Assembly (NCBI GenBank): GCA_038226665.1
Contig: JBBRQI010000001.1
Location: forward strand, 321,299 to 385,298
DNA: 64,000 bases
Direction of reading: 5' to 3'
Source: SZAS-103 sp038226665
GTDB taxonomy: Bacteria; Pseudomonadota; Gammaproteobacteria; Xanthomonadales; Xanthomonadaceae
Translations under genes and position numbers: made by a program
Shown: positions 43,829 to 51,910 of the stretch, one piece after another
How positions within the stretch are numbered: the first letter of the stretch is position 1
Layout: every line of letters starts with the position of its first letter
Notes under the pieces: generated by a model
What the model saw: the letters and a program-made list of their open reading frames with translations, nothing else
What the model was told of the DNA's origin: nothing
The model's database searches: none

Positions 43829-43873
43829 AATACCCATTGCGTGGCACTTCATTGCATGGTTTTTCATCGCATG
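43829..43873. repeat. 15-bp tandem repeat in the leader of the TPR-sulfotransferase gene
   Basis: Three 15-base units, on the plus strand AATACCCATTGCGTG, GCACTTCATTGCATG and GTTTTTCATCGCATG, with conserved CAT(T/C)GC(A/G)TG. They sit right before the gene's ATG and each supplies an ATG or near-ATG on the minus strand, which makes the true start uncertain. Confidence 0.7.
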
Positions 43874-43919
43874 GATGCGCGAACTGCAATGATCGCAGCG
43901 GCAATTGTTGCGCATCATG

Positions 43920-45110
43920 TTAGCTGCACTCCTCAAATGCCAGCGCCAATCCCTGGCCGACCCCGACACACATCGTGACCAGCGCCCGACCCCGCTGCCG
44001 AAGCTGCCCAAGTTCGTGCATCGCAGTCAACACCAGGCGTGCGCCGCTCGCACCGAGCGGATGACCCAGCGCGAGCGCGCCGCCATTGCGATTGACGTGC
44101 TCGGCATCGTCGGCCAGCCCAAGCGCACGCGTCACTGCAAGCACCTGCGCGGCGAAGGCCTCGTTGATCTCGATCGCATCGAAATCCCCCAGCGCAAGCT
44201 GCAGCCGTGCAAGCAACTTTGCGGTCGCCGGCACCGGACCAATCCCCATCGTGCGCGGCGCGACGCCGGCCGAAGCCATGCCGAGCACGCGCGCGCGTGG
44301 CGTCAATCCCCAACACGCGACTGCATCTTCGGATGCGAGCAGCAAAGCGCACGCACCATCGTTGATACCGGACGCGTTGCCTGCGGTGATGCTGGAATCC
44401 GCACCTAGCAAGGGTTTCAGCGCCGCAAGTTTTTCCGCGGTCGTGTCCGCGCGCGGTTGTTCGTCGGCAGAAATTTTCGCTGCCGGCATCAGTTCCAGTT
44501 CAAAACGGCCCGCAGCGACCGCACGTGCGGCACGCTGCTGCGAACGCAATGCATAGGCATCCTGGTCAACGCGACTGATGCCGTGCTCGCGCGCGAGGTT
44601 CTGCGCGGTCTGCGGCATGCTGTCGGTGCCGAAGCCCGACTCCATCAAAGGGTTGACGAAACGCCATCCCAGCGTCGTGTCTTCCAGCGTCTGTTCGCGC
44701 GAGAAGGCCGTGTCCGCCTTGGCCATCACGTACGGCGCGCGCGACATGCTCTCGACGCCGCCGGCGATGGCCACCTCGCACTCGCCCGTCGCGATCGCGC
44801 GCGCGGCCTGGCCGACCGCTTCGAGTCCGGACGCACACAGCCGATTGACGGTGACTGCAGGTACCGACACCGGCAAGCCCGCAAGCAATGCCGCCATCCG
44901 CGCGACGTTGCGATTGTCCTCGCCAGCCTGGTTCGCGCAGCCGAGGATGACTTCATCGATCGCTTCCGGATCCAGTGAAGGCACGCGTTGCAGCAGCTGG
45001 CGGATCGGCAGCGCGGCGAGATCGTCGGCGCGGATGCCCGACAAACCGCCGCGATAGCGACCGAACGGCGTGCGCACGCCATCGCACAAATAGGCAACTC
45101 GCGGTTTCAT
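43920..45110 (-). CDS. pcaF: 3-oxoadipyl-CoA/acetyl-CoA thiolase
   Basis: Cleaves 3-oxoadipyl-CoA to succinyl-CoA and acetyl-CoA. 396-residue thiolase: VNRLCASGLEAVGQAA with the nucleophilic Cys (about 90), GGVESMSRAPYVM, NASGINDGACALLLASE, EINEAFAAQVLA, NRNGGALALGHPLGASGARL (catalytic His) and the C-terminal MCVGVGQGLALAFE with the second Cys. The beginning VRTPFGRYRGGLSGIRADDL is typical of PcaF/PhaD. Its start overlaps the IclR stop, and CoA-transferase genes lie nearby, which supports the 3-oxoadipate role over general beta-oxidation. Confidence 0.88.
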   Translation of the reverse strand: MKPRVAYLCDGVRTPFGRYRGGLSGIRADDLAALPIRQLLQRVPSLDPEAIDEVILGCANQAGEDNRNVARMAALLAGLPVSVPAVTVNRLCASGLEAVGQAARAIATGECEVAIAGGVESMSRAPYVMAKADTAFSREQTLEDTTLGWRFVNPLMESGFGTDSMPQTAQNLAREHGISRVDQDAYALRSQQRAARAVAAGRFELELMPAAKISADEQPRADTTAEKLAALKPLLGADSSITAGNASGINDGACALLLASEDAVACWGLTPRARVLGMASAGVAPRTMGIGPVPATAKLLARLQLALGDFDAIEINEAFAAQVLAVTRALGLADDAEHVNRNGGALALGHPLGASGARLVLTAMHELGQLRQRGRALVTMCVGVGQGLALAFEECS

Positions 45111-45913
45111 AGCGACACCGCCACCAGGCGATGGGCAGGCAGGCAGCGTTCGATCGCTTTCGCGGTCTCGCGCAGGTTCGGCAACATCGAACCGACCGCT
45201 TCGCGCTCGACTCCCGCGTGGTACGACAGACTGACATTCAGCGCTGCAGCGACGCGCCCGGCCTGGTTATGGATTGGCACGGCCACCGAACACAAACCGA
45301 GTTCGAGTTCCTGTTCTACGTAGGCGTATTGCTGCGTGCGCGCATCGTCGACGATGCGCTTGAGCTTGCGTGGATTGGTCACCGTATGCGGCGTGAGCCG
45401 GCGCGGCTCGCACTGCGCGAGCCAGGTCTTGAGGTCGGCGTCGGATAATCCCCCCAACAACACGCGCCCCATCGATGCGGCGAACGCCGGCAGCCGCGCG
45501 CCGATCCCGAGCGCGACCGTCATCACCCGTTGCACCGGCACGCGCGCGATATAGACGATCGATTGCGCATCGAGCACGGCCATCGAGCAACTCTGGTTGA
45601 CGCTGTGCGCGAGCGATTCGAGCAGCGGCTGCACCATGTCGGTGAGGTTGAGCGTGCCCAGGTAACCGAAGCCGAGCTCAAGCACGCGCGGCGTGAGCGC
45701 ATAGCCGCGCCCTTCCATGCGCACGTAGCCAAGATGCTGCAAGGTGAGGACGAGACGCCGCGCAGCCGCGCGCGACAGATCCGTGCGCGTGGCGACTTCG
45801 GCCAGGCTTGGATTGGCCTGTTCGGCGTCGAAGCTGCGCAACACCCGCAAGCCGCGCGCGAGCGATTGCACATAGTCCGGACTGTGCTCGAAGGTTTTCA
45901 CCGGTTTCGGCAT
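45107..45913 (-). CDS. IclR-family regulator, PcaR-like
   Basis: A 268-residue transcription factor: winged helix (about 15-75, YVQSLARGLRVLRSFDAEQ, TDLSRAAARRLVLTLQHLGYV) and an effector-binding GAF-like IclR domain (about 90-262: NLTDMVQPLLESLAHSVNQS, RVLLGGLSD, VEQELELGLCSVAVPI). This subgroup includes PcaR/PcaU, which respond to beta-ketoadipate or protocatechuate. It precedes pcaF with a 4-base overlap and faces the aminotransferase operon, with two palindromes between. Effector identity is inference. Confidence 0.88.
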   Translation of the reverse strand: MPKPVKTFEHSPDYVQSLARGLRVLRSFDAEQANPSLAEVATRTDLSRAAARRLVLTLQHLGYVRMEGRGYALTPRVLELGFGYLGTLNLTDMVQPLLESLAHSVNQSCSMAVLDAQSIVYIARVPVQRVMTVALGIGARLPAFAASMGRVLLGGLSDADLKTWLAQCEPRRLTPHTVTNPRKLKRIVDDARTQQYAYVEQELELGLCSVAVPIHNQAGRVAAALNVSLSYHAGVEREAVGSMLPNLRETAKAIERCLPAHRLVAVSL

Positions 45914-45979
45914 CGCTGTTCCCGCATCAGCATCGCCCGCCCGTCGAGGCCATGTTGACGGCGAGATTAGTGGTTTGTA

Positions 45980-45995
45980 GCATTGTACGCAATGC
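45980..45995. promoter_or_regulatory. palindrome in the IclR/aminotransferase intergenic region
   Basis: GCATTG-TACG-CAATGC, 6-4-6, 67 bases upstream of the IclR start and overlapping the first ATG candidate of the aminotransferase gene (45992). Possible operator or part of a dyad with the palindrome that follows. Confidence 0.5.
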
Positions 45996-47362
45996 GGACA
46001 AGTGTGCGATATTCGCACAGCGCAGCCGGGGCATACGTGGAAGAGCGCGCATCCGTACTGCACAGCTGGTGCATTCAGTCCGAATGGAATGCCCCGACCG
46101 TGGTTGGCGGCGCCGGCGCGCGACTGCATCTTGCCGATGGCAGTTCGATCCTGGACATGAGCAGCCTCGCCGAGTGCAGCAACCTCGGCCACCAGCATCC
46201 GCGCCTGGTCGCCGCGATCCGTGCACAGGCGGAACAACTCTGCTTCGTGACCAATGCCTGGGGCGCAGCGCCGCGCGCGGAACTTGCGGAACGCCTGCTG
46301 TACGTCTCGGGTTACGAAGGCGGACGCGTGTTCTTTACGCTCGGCGGCGCCGATGCGAACGAACACGCGGTCACCATCGCGCGCCAGGCATCGCGCAAAC
46401 CGCGCGGCATCGTGATCGCGCGCGATCGCTCGTACCACGGCGCGACCCACCTCGCGATGGCGCTTTCCGGCGACACGCGTACGCAAGCGCAGGTCGATCC
46501 AGACGCGCTCGGCGTCAGCCATGTCGCGCCGCCGTACGCGTACCGCTGCCCGTTCGGCAGTCGCGATGCGAACGAATGCGGCGAACTCGCCGCGTCTGCG
46601 GTCGGCGATCGCATCGATGTCTTCGGCGCCGACCGCGTCGCCGCAGTCATCATGGAGCCGGATGCGGGATCGAACGGCATCGTCGCGCCCGACAGTTACT
46701 GGCCCGCCCTGCGCCGCACGACCGCCGAGCGCGACGTATTGCTGATCGCAGACGAAGTGATGAGCGGATTCGGTCGTTGCGGCGAATGGTTCGCATGGCA
46801 GCGCCATGGAGAAGACGCACGTCCGGACATGATGACGCTCGCGAAAGGTCTGACTGGCGCGGCGTTGCCGCTGGGTGCTGTCGTATTGGGGGCGAAGGTT
46901 GCCGCGCGCATTGAACACCAGATGCTTTACACCGGACTCACCTACTGCGGCCATCCGCTGTCTTGCGTGGCGGGCCTCGCAGCATTGCAGGCTTATGAAG
47001 ACGAACGCCTCATCGAACGTTCGCGCGCACTCGGCGGCCAGCTGTTCGATGAATTGCGGCGCATGCAGGCGCACCATCCAGTCATCGGCGACGTGCGCGG
47101 TGGGCACGGTCTGTTCGCTGTGGTCGAACTCGTGGCCGATCGCGTCACCCGCGTACCGCTCGCACTCTGGCCGCAGACACCCGCGCCGCTTAAAGCGCTG
47201 GTCGACGCGGCGATGATCGAAGGCGTGTCGTTCGGCACGCGCGGCAACCTGATCCTGCTCGCGCCGCCGCTGGTGATCGAGGAGAGCGATCTCACCGATG
47301 CACTGGCGCTGCTCGATCGTCTGTTGTCCCGCTTTTTCCCGGCAAATCAAGGCTGCAGTTGA
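45992..47362 (+). CDS. class III aminotransferase (first of two)
   Basis: PLP-dependent omega-amino acid/diamine type transaminase, 456 residues. AECSNLGHQHPRLVAAIR, FTLGGADANEHAVTIAR, RDRSYHGATHLAMALSGD, the PLP-binding LIADEVMSGFGRCGEWFA and Lys in MTLAKGLTGAALPLGAVV, TYCGHPLSCVAGLAAL. The first ATG (45992) has no Shine-Dalgarno and a regulatory palindrome would lie inside the gene; GTG 46037 (VEERASVLHSW) has GGGG upstream and may be the real start. The stop shares a base with the aldehyde dehydrogenase ATG. Confidence 0.88.
   Translation: MRTSVRYSHSAAGAYVEERASVLHSWCIQSEWNAPTVVGGAGARLHLADGSSILDMSSLAECSNLGHQHPRLVAAIRAQAEQLCFVTNAWGAAPRAELAERLLYVSGYEGGRVFFTLGGADANEHAVTIARQASRKPRGIVIARDRSYHGATHLAMALSGDTRTQAQVDPDALGVSHVAPPYAYRCPFGSRDANECGELAASAVGDRIDVFGADRVAAVIMEPDAGSNGIVAPDSYWPALRRTTAERDVLLIADEVMSGFGRCGEWFAWQRHGEDARPDMMTLAKGLTGAALPLGAVVLGAKVAARIEHQMLYTGLTYCGHPLSCVAGLAALQAYEDERLIERSRALGGQLFDELRRMQAHHPVIGDVRGGHGLFAVVELVADRVTRVPLALWPQTPAPLKALVDAAMIEGVSFGTRGNLILLAPPLVIEESDLTDALALLDRLLSRFFPANQGCS
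46003..46019. promoter_or_regulatory. PcaR-like operator
   Basis: TGTGCGATATTCGCACA is a perfect 7-3-7 palindrome. Its inner 15 bases, GTGCGATATTCGCAC, match the PcaR-type site I recall, GTTCGATAATCGCAC, at 13 of 15. It falls 18 bases before the GTG at 46037, so if that is the true aminotransferase start the site sits in the promoter/leader. Confidence 0.7.
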
Positions 47363-48930
47363 TGGCATTCCGCTTGACCTATGCAACGATGTACAACCCG
47401 CCCGAAGCGATGCACGAAGGCTTCGAGGCGGCGCTCGCGCGCACCGAAGCCGGGCTCGGCAAACGCCATCCCTTGTTCATCGACGGCGCCGATCGCGATG
47501 CCGCGCACTACGCGGATCGACGCAGCCCGATCGATCACGACCTGCATCTCGGCGAATTCGCGCTCGCCGATGCCAAGGATGCGGACATGGCAATGCGCGC
47601 AGCGCAGGCCGCCTTCCCTGCATGGCGCGCGACGCCGGCAAACGAACGCATTCGCCTGATCCGCCGCGTCGCCGCGATCATGGAGGAACGCGTCTACGAC
47701 ATTGGTGCCGCGCTCGTCCTCGAAGTCGGCAAGAACCGTCTCGAAGCGCTCGCCGAAGCGCAGGAAACCGTCGATTTCTTCAACTGCTACGCCGACGATT
47801 TCGAAAACCACGCCGGCTACATCAACGATTTGCCAAACGATCCGGTGGAAGGCTGGACGTCGCGCAACCGCAGCGTGATGCGACCGCATGGCGCGTGGGT
47901 CGTGATCGCGCCATTCAACTTCCCGCTGGCGCTGGCCGGCGGCCCGGTCGCGGCCGCGCTGGTCACCGGCAACACTGTCGTCGTCAAGGGCGCGAGCGAT
48001 ACCCCGTGGGCGGGACGCCTGCTCGCCGATTGCATTCGCGACGCGGGATTGCCACCTGGCGTGTTCAATTATCTTTCCGGTTCCGGGCGCGATATTGGCG
48101 AATTGCTGGTGCGGCATCCGCTCACGGCGGGCGTGACGTTCACCGGTTCGGTCGCGGTCGGCAAGCAGCTGATGCAGCACATGGCCGGCGGCGCGTGGCT
48201 GCGGCCGTGCATCGCCGAGATGGGCGGCAAGAATCCGTGCATCGTTACCGCGCATGCGGATCTCGACCGCGCAGCCGCTGGCATCGTGCGCTCCGCTTAC
48301 GGCATGGGCGGACAGAAATGTTCGGCGCTGTCACGGTTGTACGTGCATGAATCCGTGGCCGATGCGCTGATCGAACGCCTGCGGAAACAGATCGCTGCCA
48401 TCCGCACCGGCGATCCACGGCGGCGCGAAAACTGGCTCGGCCCGGTGGTGAATGCCACGGCCTACGACAATTACGCACGCTATTCCGACGCGCTACGCAC
48501 GGGCGGCGCGAATGTGATCCATGGCGGCGCGCAAATCAAGGAAGATGATCTCGCACGCGGCTGGTACGTCGAGCCGCTGTTCGTGGAAGCCCCGCTGGAT
48601 CACAGCTTGTGGCAGCACGAAATGTTCCTGCCGGTACTGATGCTGCATCGCTATCGCGACAACGACGAAGCGATGCGGCTAGCCAACGACACATCGATGG
48701 GGCTCACTGCCGGCTTCTTCGGCGGCGCTGATGAAATACCCTGGTTCCACGACAACATCGAAGCCGGCGTGACCTACGTCAATCGACCGCAGGGTGCGAC
48801 CACCGGTGCGTGGCCAGGCTACCAACCCTTCGGCGGCTGGAAGGGCTCGGGATCGACCGGCAAGGCGATCGCATCGTTCTACTACCTTGCGCAATACCTG
48901 CGCGAACAGTCGCGAACCGTCGTGGACTGA
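47362..48930 (+). CDS. aldehyde dehydrogenase, P5C-dehydrogenase-like
   Basis: NAD(P)-dependent aldehyde dehydrogenase of the L-glutamate-gamma-semialdehyde dehydrogenase branch, 522 residues. IAPFNFPLALAGGPVAAALV, TFTGSVAVGKQLM, IAEMGGKNPCIV with the catalytic Glu, and the nucleophile Cys in GMGGQKCSALSRLYV; NRPQGATTGAWPGYQPFGGWKGSG closes. The GGQKCSA context is that of P5C dehydrogenases, which oxidise amino-semialdehydes. Gene order (between an aminotransferase and a CoA-transferase) suggests it oxidises the transamination product to a dicarboxylic acid. Confidence 0.9.
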   Translation: MAFRLTYATMYNPPEAMHEGFEAALARTEAGLGKRHPLFIDGADRDAAHYADRRSPIDHDLHLGEFALADAKDADMAMRAAQAAFPAWRATPANERIRLIRRVAAIMEERVYDIGAALVLEVGKNRLEALAEAQETVDFFNCYADDFENHAGYINDLPNDPVEGWTSRNRSVMRPHGAWVVIAPFNFPLALAGGPVAAALVTGNTVVVKGASDTPWAGRLLADCIRDAGLPPGVFNYLSGSGRDIGELLVRHPLTAGVTFTGSVAVGKQLMQHMAGGAWLRPCIAEMGGKNPCIVTAHADLDRAAAGIVRSAYGMGGQKCSALSRLYVHESVADALIERLRKQIAAIRTGDPRRRENWLGPVVNATAYDNYARYSDALRTGGANVIHGGAQIKEDDLARGWYVEPLFVEAPLDHSLWQHEMFLPVLMLHRYRDNDEAMRLANDTSMGLTAGFFGGADEIPWFHDNIEAGVTYVNRPQGATTGAWPGYQPFGGWKGSGSTGKAIASFYYLAQYLREQSRTVVD

Positions 48931-48933
48931 ACC

Positions 48934-49779
48934 ATGATCCTGTCGCTCGCCGATGCAATCGAACAGTTCGTGCACGACGGCGCGAGCATCGCGCTCGAAG
49001 GATTCACCCACCTCATTCCGTTCGCAGCCGGGCACGAAATCATCCGCCAGCGGTGCCGCGATCTCCATCTGATGCGGATGACCCCCGACATCATCTACGA
49101 CCAGATGATCGGCATGGGCTGCGCGGCCAGGCTGACCTTCTCGTGGGGAGGCAATCCCGGAGTCGGATCCCTGCACCGGCTGCGCGACGCGATCGAAAAC
49201 CAGTGGCCCAACCGCATCCTCCTCGACGAACACAGCCATGCGGGCATGGCGGCCGCGTTCTGCGCTGGCGCGGCACGGTTGCCATTCGGCATGCTGCGCG
49301 GCTATCTCGACACCGACCTCGCTGCGCACAACCCGAACATCCGCCGCGTCGAGTGCCCTTTCACCGGCGAATCGCTCGCCGCAGTTCCTGCGCTGAATCC
49401 CGACGTCACGATCCTGCATGCGCAGCGCGCCGACCGCGCAGGCAATGTCGCGATTCACGGCATCCTCGGTGCCGCGCGTGAAGCAGCAATGGCCGCGAAG
49501 ACGCTGGTCGTTACCGTGGAGGAAATCGTCGACGCGCTGCCGCCCGCGATGAACGCGATCGTCCTGCCGCATTGGGTGGTCAGCGCTGTCGTGCATTGCC
49601 CGGGTGGCGCGTATCCGTCGTACGCACAGGGCTTCTACGCGCGCGACAACGCGTTCTACCAGAGCTGGGATGCGATCGCACGCGAGCGCGAGAGCTTCCT
49701 CGCATGGATGCATCGACACGTCTCCGCAACGCGCGACCACAAGGAATTCCTCGCCAGCCTGCGCGAGGAAACCGCATGA
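48934..49779 (+). CDS. pcaI: 3-oxoacid CoA-transferase subunit A (CatI/PcaI type)
   Basis: Subunit A of the succinyl-CoA:3-oxoadipate CoA-transferase family. 281 residues, the length of the longer CatI type rather than the short PcaI. IALEGFTHLIPFAAGHEIIRQ, TPDIIYDQMIGMGCAARLTFSWGG, VPALNPDVTILHAQRADRAGN and VVTVEEIVDALPP are family features. It starts 3 bases after the aldehyde dehydrogenase stop and overlaps subunit B (ATGA). Glutaconate CoA-transferase subunit A is an alternative of the same fold. Confidence 0.87.
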   Translation: MILSLADAIEQFVHDGASIALEGFTHLIPFAAGHEIIRQRCRDLHLMRMTPDIIYDQMIGMGCAARLTFSWGGNPGVGSLHRLRDAIENQWPNRILLDEHSHAGMAAAFCAGAARLPFGMLRGYLDTDLAAHNPNIRRVECPFTGESLAAVPALNPDVTILHAQRADRAGNVAIHGILGAAREAAMAAKTLVVTVEEIVDALPPAMNAIVLPHWVVSAVVHCPGGAYPSYAQGFYARDNAFYQSWDAIARERESFLAWMHRHVSATRDHKEFLASLREETA

Positions 49780-50561
49780 GCGCGTGTTCGCGCGACGAAC
49801 TGATGACGATCGCGGCAGCGCGACTGTTGTGGAACCGCTGCGTGTGTTTTGTCGGAATCGGCTTGCCGAGCGCCGCATGCAATCTCGCAAGGCTCACCCA
49901 CGCGCCGGAGATCGTGCTGATCTACGAATCCGGCACCATCGGCACGCGACCCGACGTGTTGCCGCTGTCGATCGGCGACGGAGAACTCGCCGACACCGCG
50001 ACGTGCGTGGTGCCGTTGCCGGAAATCTTCAGCCACTACCTGCAGGCTGGACGCGTCGATGTCGGTTTCCTCGGCGCGGCGCAGATTGATCGCCATGGCA
50101 ACCTCAACAGCACCGTGATCGGTCCCTACGATGCGCCAACGACGCGCCTGCCCGGTGCGGGAGGCGCGCAGGAAATAGCAGCGCACGCCAAACAGACCTT
50201 CGTGATGCTCGCCGCATCCCCGCGCAGTTTCGTCGAGCGCCTGGATTTCCGCACCAGTGCGGGCTACCTCGATGGTTCCGGCGCGCGCACTCGCAGTGGT
50301 GCACGCGGTGGCGGGCCACGCGCAGTGATCACGCAGTTCGGAATGCTCACGCCGCATCCGGGCAGCGACGAACTGCAGCTGAGCGCATTGTTCCCCGACG
50401 CTAGTCTGGAAGAGGCGCGTGCCGCGGTTGGCTGGCAGCTCGCGATCGCCGCGCAGGTCGACACGATCGCAGCGCCTTCCACGCTCGAACTCGACACCCT
50501 GCGCGCACTCCATGCGCGCACCCTGGCTGCGCATGCGCGGCCAGTAGACATCCCGTTGTGA
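49776..50561 (+). CDS. pcaJ: 3-oxoacid CoA-transferase subunit B (CatJ/PcaJ type)
   Basis: Catalytic subunit B, 261 residues. The acyl-accepting Glu is in LIYESGTIGTRP (about 51), with FVGIGLPSAACNLARLTHAP before it and VDVGFLGAAQIDRHGNLNSTVIG, LPGAGGAQEIAAHAKQTFVML after. The ESG triad replaces the ENG of many SCOT enzymes, as in CatJ. GTG overlap (GTGA) with a possible start of the next gene. With PcaF it would take free 3-oxoadipate to succinyl-CoA and acetyl-CoA. Confidence 0.87.
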   Translation: MSACSRDELMTIAAARLLWNRCVCFVGIGLPSAACNLARLTHAPEIVLIYESGTIGTRPDVLPLSIGDGELADTATCVVPLPEIFSHYLQAGRVDVGFLGAAQIDRHGNLNSTVIGPYDAPTTRLPGAGGAQEIAAHAKQTFVMLAASPRSFVERLDFRTSAGYLDGSGARTRSGARGGGPRAVITQFGMLTPHPGSDELQLSALFPDASLEEARAAVGWQLAIAAQVDTIAAPSTLELDTLRALHARTLAAHARPVDIPL

Positions 50562-50578
50562 CATTGCGAAGGACTTCC

Positions 50579-51907
50579 GTGAACGACCACGCCCACATCA
50601 AGACCGAACTGCCGGGACCCAGGGCGCGCGCCATGATCGCGCGCGATGCCGAGGTGATCTCGCCGTCGTATCCACGCGACTATCCGTTCGTGATGTCGCA
50701 TGGTCGCGGCAGCGAGGTGTGGGACGTCGACGGCAACCGCTTCCTCGATTTTGCCGCGGGCATCGCGGTCTGCGCGACCGGCCACGCGCATCCGCAGGTG
50801 GTGGCGGCCGTGCAGCAGGCTGCCGCGAAATTCCTGCACATCTCCAGCGACTACTGGCATGAGGAGATGACCGGCCTGGGCGAACGTCTCGCGCGCGTGG
50901 CACCGATGGGCGAGCCCGCGATGAGCTTTCTCTGCCAATCCGGCACCGAGGCCGTGGAAGGTGCGCTCAAGCTCGCGCGCTACCTCACGCGACGGCCGCG
51001 CTTCATCGGATTCCTCGGCGGCTTCCACGGTCGCACGATGGGCTCGTTGTCGTTTACCTCCAGCAAGTACACGCAGCAGCTCGGCTTCGCACCGACCATG
51101 CCGGGCGTCACCCATGTGCCCTACCCCAACCCCTATCGGCCGCTGTTCGCGGGAGCCGACCAGGGCATGGCCGTGCTCGACTACATCCGCATGCTGTTCG
51201 AACGCAATCTCCCCGCCGCCGAAGTCGCCGCCATTTTGGTGGAACCCATCCAGGGCGAAGGCGGTTACCTGGTTCCACCGGATGGCTTCCTCGCTGGCTT
51301 GCGCGCGCTGTGCGACGAGCACGGCATCCTGCTGATCTTCGACGAAGTGCAATCCGGCGTCGGCCGCACCGGCAAGATGTTTGCGTGCGAACACGCAGGC
51401 GTGGTACCGGACATCATGACGCTCGCGAAAGGGCTCGGATCCGGTTTGCCGATTGGCGCAGTCGTCGCCAAGAGATCGCTGATGCAGCAATGGAAACGCG
51501 GCGCGCACGGCAACACGTACGGCGGCAACCCGATCGCGTGCGCGGCAGCGAACGCAACCCTGGACCTGGTCGCGGGCGGTTTCGTGGACAACGCCGCAAG
51601 CGCTGGCGCGCATTTCATGCGGCGGCTTGCAGAACTCGCGCGCGACTATCCATGCATCGGTGAAGTGCGCGGCAGGGGCTTGATGATCGGCATGGAGCTG
51701 ATCGAGAACGACGACGCCCGCACGCCAGCGCGCGCCCTGTGCGACGCAATCATCACCCGCGCGTTCCACAACGGATTGCTGCTGTTGCCTTGCGGAGTCA
51801 GCACCATCCGTTTCATGCCCCCATTGAACGTGCGCGTCGAGCAGATCGACGAAGCGGTCGCGCTGCTGAAGTCGAGCATCGACGACGCCCTGCGCGGCAA
51901 GGCCTGA
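50579..51907 (+). CDS. class III aminotransferase (second, GabT-like)
   Basis: A 442-residue PLP enzyme of the 4-aminobutyrate/ornithine group: FLDFAAGIAVCATGHAHPQVV, FLCQSGTEAVEGALKLARYL, FLGGFHGRTMGSLSFTSSK, EPIQGEGGYLVPPDGFL, LIFDEVQSGVGRTGKMFACEH, IMTLAKGLGSGLPIGAVVAK (PLP Lys) and GNTYGGNPIACAAA. GTG 50579 has AAGGA 6 bases upstream and is preferred to the GTG at 50558. Placed in the same chain as the first aminotransferase, it implies a substrate with two amino groups or two successive transaminations. Confidence 0.9.
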   Translation: MNDHAHIKTELPGPRARAMIARDAEVISPSYPRDYPFVMSHGRGSEVWDVDGNRFLDFAAGIAVCATGHAHPQVVAAVQQAAAKFLHISSDYWHEEMTGLGERLARVAPMGEPAMSFLCQSGTEAVEGALKLARYLTRRPRFIGFLGGFHGRTMGSLSFTSSKYTQQLGFAPTMPGVTHVPYPNPYRPLFAGADQGMAVLDYIRMLFERNLPAAEVAAILVEPIQGEGGYLVPPDGFLAGLRALCDEHGILLIFDEVQSGVGRTGKMFACEHAGVVPDIMTLAKGLGSGLPIGAVVAKRSLMQQWKRGAHGNTYGGNPIACAAANATLDLVAGGFVDNAASAGAHFMRRLAELARDYPCIGEVRGRGLMIGMELIENDDARTPARALCDAIITRAFHNGLLLLPCGVSTIRFMPPLNVRVEQIDEAVALLKSSIDDALRGKA

Positions 51908-51910
51908 CCG

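Noticed and set aside
43920..50561. Standard protocatechuate/catechol (pca/cat) aromatic operon
   Set aside because: Only the CoA-transferase, thiolase and regulator are present; the ring-cleavage, cycloisomerase and lactonase genes are missing and aminotransferases and an aldehyde dehydrogenase take their place.
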